NCBI GenBank assembly: GCA_002007295.1
Contig: LNZM01000113.1
Span: 1 to 40,053 of the forward strand
Reading direction: 5' to 3'
From: Candidatus Epulonipiscioides saccharophilum
Lineage (GTDB): Bacteria > Bacillota > Clostridia > Lachnospirales > Cellulosilyticaceae
Length of the DNA stretch: 40,053 bases
Under the pieces are notes generated by a model. It was not told where the DNA came from and did not search any database. It saw nothing but the letters and a program-made list of their open reading frames with translations. Below, in pieces: positions 39,244 to 40,053 of this stretch. The position numbers were made by a program, and so were the translations under genes. How positions within the stretch are numbered: position 1 is the stretch's first letter; every line of letters begins with the position of its first letter.

Positions 39244-39572
39244 ATATTACACTAAATCCTCGAAAGGAATAATAAACCAAAATTAGTATTACACTAAATC
39301 CTCGAAAAGAATGATAGATCAAAATCAGTATTACACTAAATTTTCGAAAGGAATGATAAACCAAAATCAGTGTTACACTAAATCCTCGAAAGGAATGATA
39401 GACCAAAATTAGTATTACACTAAATCCTCGAAAGGAATGATAGACAAAAATCAGTATTACACTAAATCCTCGAAAGGAATGATAGATCAAAATCAGTATT
39501 ACACTAAATTTTCGAAGGGAATAAAAAACAAAAATAAGTATTACACTAAATGTTTGAAAGGAATGAAATGAA
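39244..39572 (+). repeat. 42-bp direct-repeat array, 8 units, upstream of HxlR regulator
   Basis: TTACACTAAAT core in every unit; ACTAA at 39251, 39293, 39335, 39377, 39419, 39461, 39503, 39545, exactly 42 bp apart; no unique spacers. Confidence 0.97.
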
Positions 39573-39884
39573 ATGCCGGATTGCCCTGTAGAAACTACTA
39601 TAACATTAATTGGAGGTAAATGGAAAATATTGATTCTTAGAGATTTATTTTCTGGTACCAAAAGATTCGGTGAATTAAAAAAAAGCCTAAAAGGTATTTC
39701 CTCAAAAGTTTTAACAACACAGTTAAGAGATCTGGAAAATGGTTTATTGATTAGACGAAAAGTATATCCGCAGGTCCCGCCAAAAGTTGAATATACGTTG
39801 ACTGCAACTGGAGAAAGTTTAAAACCTATTTTAGATGCTATGGCTCAGTGGGGACGAAATTATGAACCAAGTAGAGAAGAGTAG
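39573..39884 (+). CDS. HxlR (DUF24) family transcriptional regulator
   Basis: MPDCPVETTITLIGGKWKILILRDLFSGTKRFGELKKSLKGISSKVLTTQLRDLENGLLIRRKVYPQVPPKVEYTLTATGESL; N-terminal Cys in CPVE. Confidence 0.95.
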   Translation: MPDCPVETTITLIGGKWKILILRDLFSGTKRFGELKKSLKGISSKVLTTQLRDLENGLLIRRKVYPQVPPKVEYTLTATGESLKPILDAMAQWGRNYEPSREE

Positions 39885-39978
39885 CATATAAATATAAGAT
39901 GAAGATATTTTATATTTTTATATTTTTAGGTTTGACTTATAGCTAAAAATTGAAACAGTATAAGAAAGGAAGGATTGA

Positions 39979-40053
39979 ATGGGTAATTTATTTGGAACAG
40001 ATGGAGTAAGAGGAATTGCAAATTTAGAATTAACAGGAAGTTTAGCTTTTCAT
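39979..40053 (+). CDS. glmM: Phosphoglucosamine mutase, partial at right edge
   Basis: MGNLFGTDGVRGIANLELTGSLAFH; RBS aaggaagg; expected after cdaR. Confidence 0.93.
   Translation, partial: MGNLFGTDGVRGIANLELTGSLAFH

Noticed and set aside
39244-39572. 42-bp array as a CRISPR or as a translated plus-strand repeat peptide (YYTKSSKGMIDQNQ)n
   Set aside because: No unique spacers between units, so not CRISPR; the plus frame is broken by TAG stops in two units and has no consistent start.
39197-39661. 154-aa minus-strand ORF with hydrophobic (FRGFSVILILVYHS)n repeats
   Set aside because: It is the antisense reading of the 42-bp array plus parts of two real genes; it is open only because 42 is a multiple of 3. 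No RBS and no homology recognised.

Overview
Low-GC, Clostridia-like chromosomal window, mostly housekeeping genes. Left part: AbgT-type transporter (partial at left edge, minus), MGT-type glycosyltransferase, aldo/keto reductase, two FAD oxidoreductases, BofC-like protein, PRK06851-like ATPase. Then a minus-strand block: gpsA, plsY, der, DUF512 protein, FlhB-C-terminal-like protein, spoVG, glgD, glgC. Then a plus-strand block: murC, DnaD-like and DnaC/DnaI-like genes, MocR regulator, addB, addA, RpiR regulator, cmk, ispH, cheR, DUF4015 protein, two membrane proteins, cdaA, cdaR/ybbR, an HxlR regulator, and glmM (partial at right edge). What stands out is the density of local duplications. (i) Eight exact-period 42-bp repeats lie upstream of an HxlR gene that sits inside the cdaA-cdaR-glmM cluster. 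Each unit carries a TTAGT-N5-ACTAA-like dyad or half-site. (ii) A 24-bp minisatellite of about 13 units lies in frame inside addA, and a 36-bp repeat lies in frame inside addB. (iii) Partial gene-end duplications occur at four gene borders: the 5' end of the glycosyltransferase, the 3' end of gpsA, the 3' end of the COG2081 gene, and the dnaD/dnaC junction. (iv) A structured GC-richer intergenic repeat family is confined to about 2.6-14.0 kb. (v) The COG2081 gene appears to lack a canonical start codon upstream of its FAD-binding motif. No rRNA, tRNA, CRISPR array or transposase was recognised. All calls come from reading the sequence; no database search was run.
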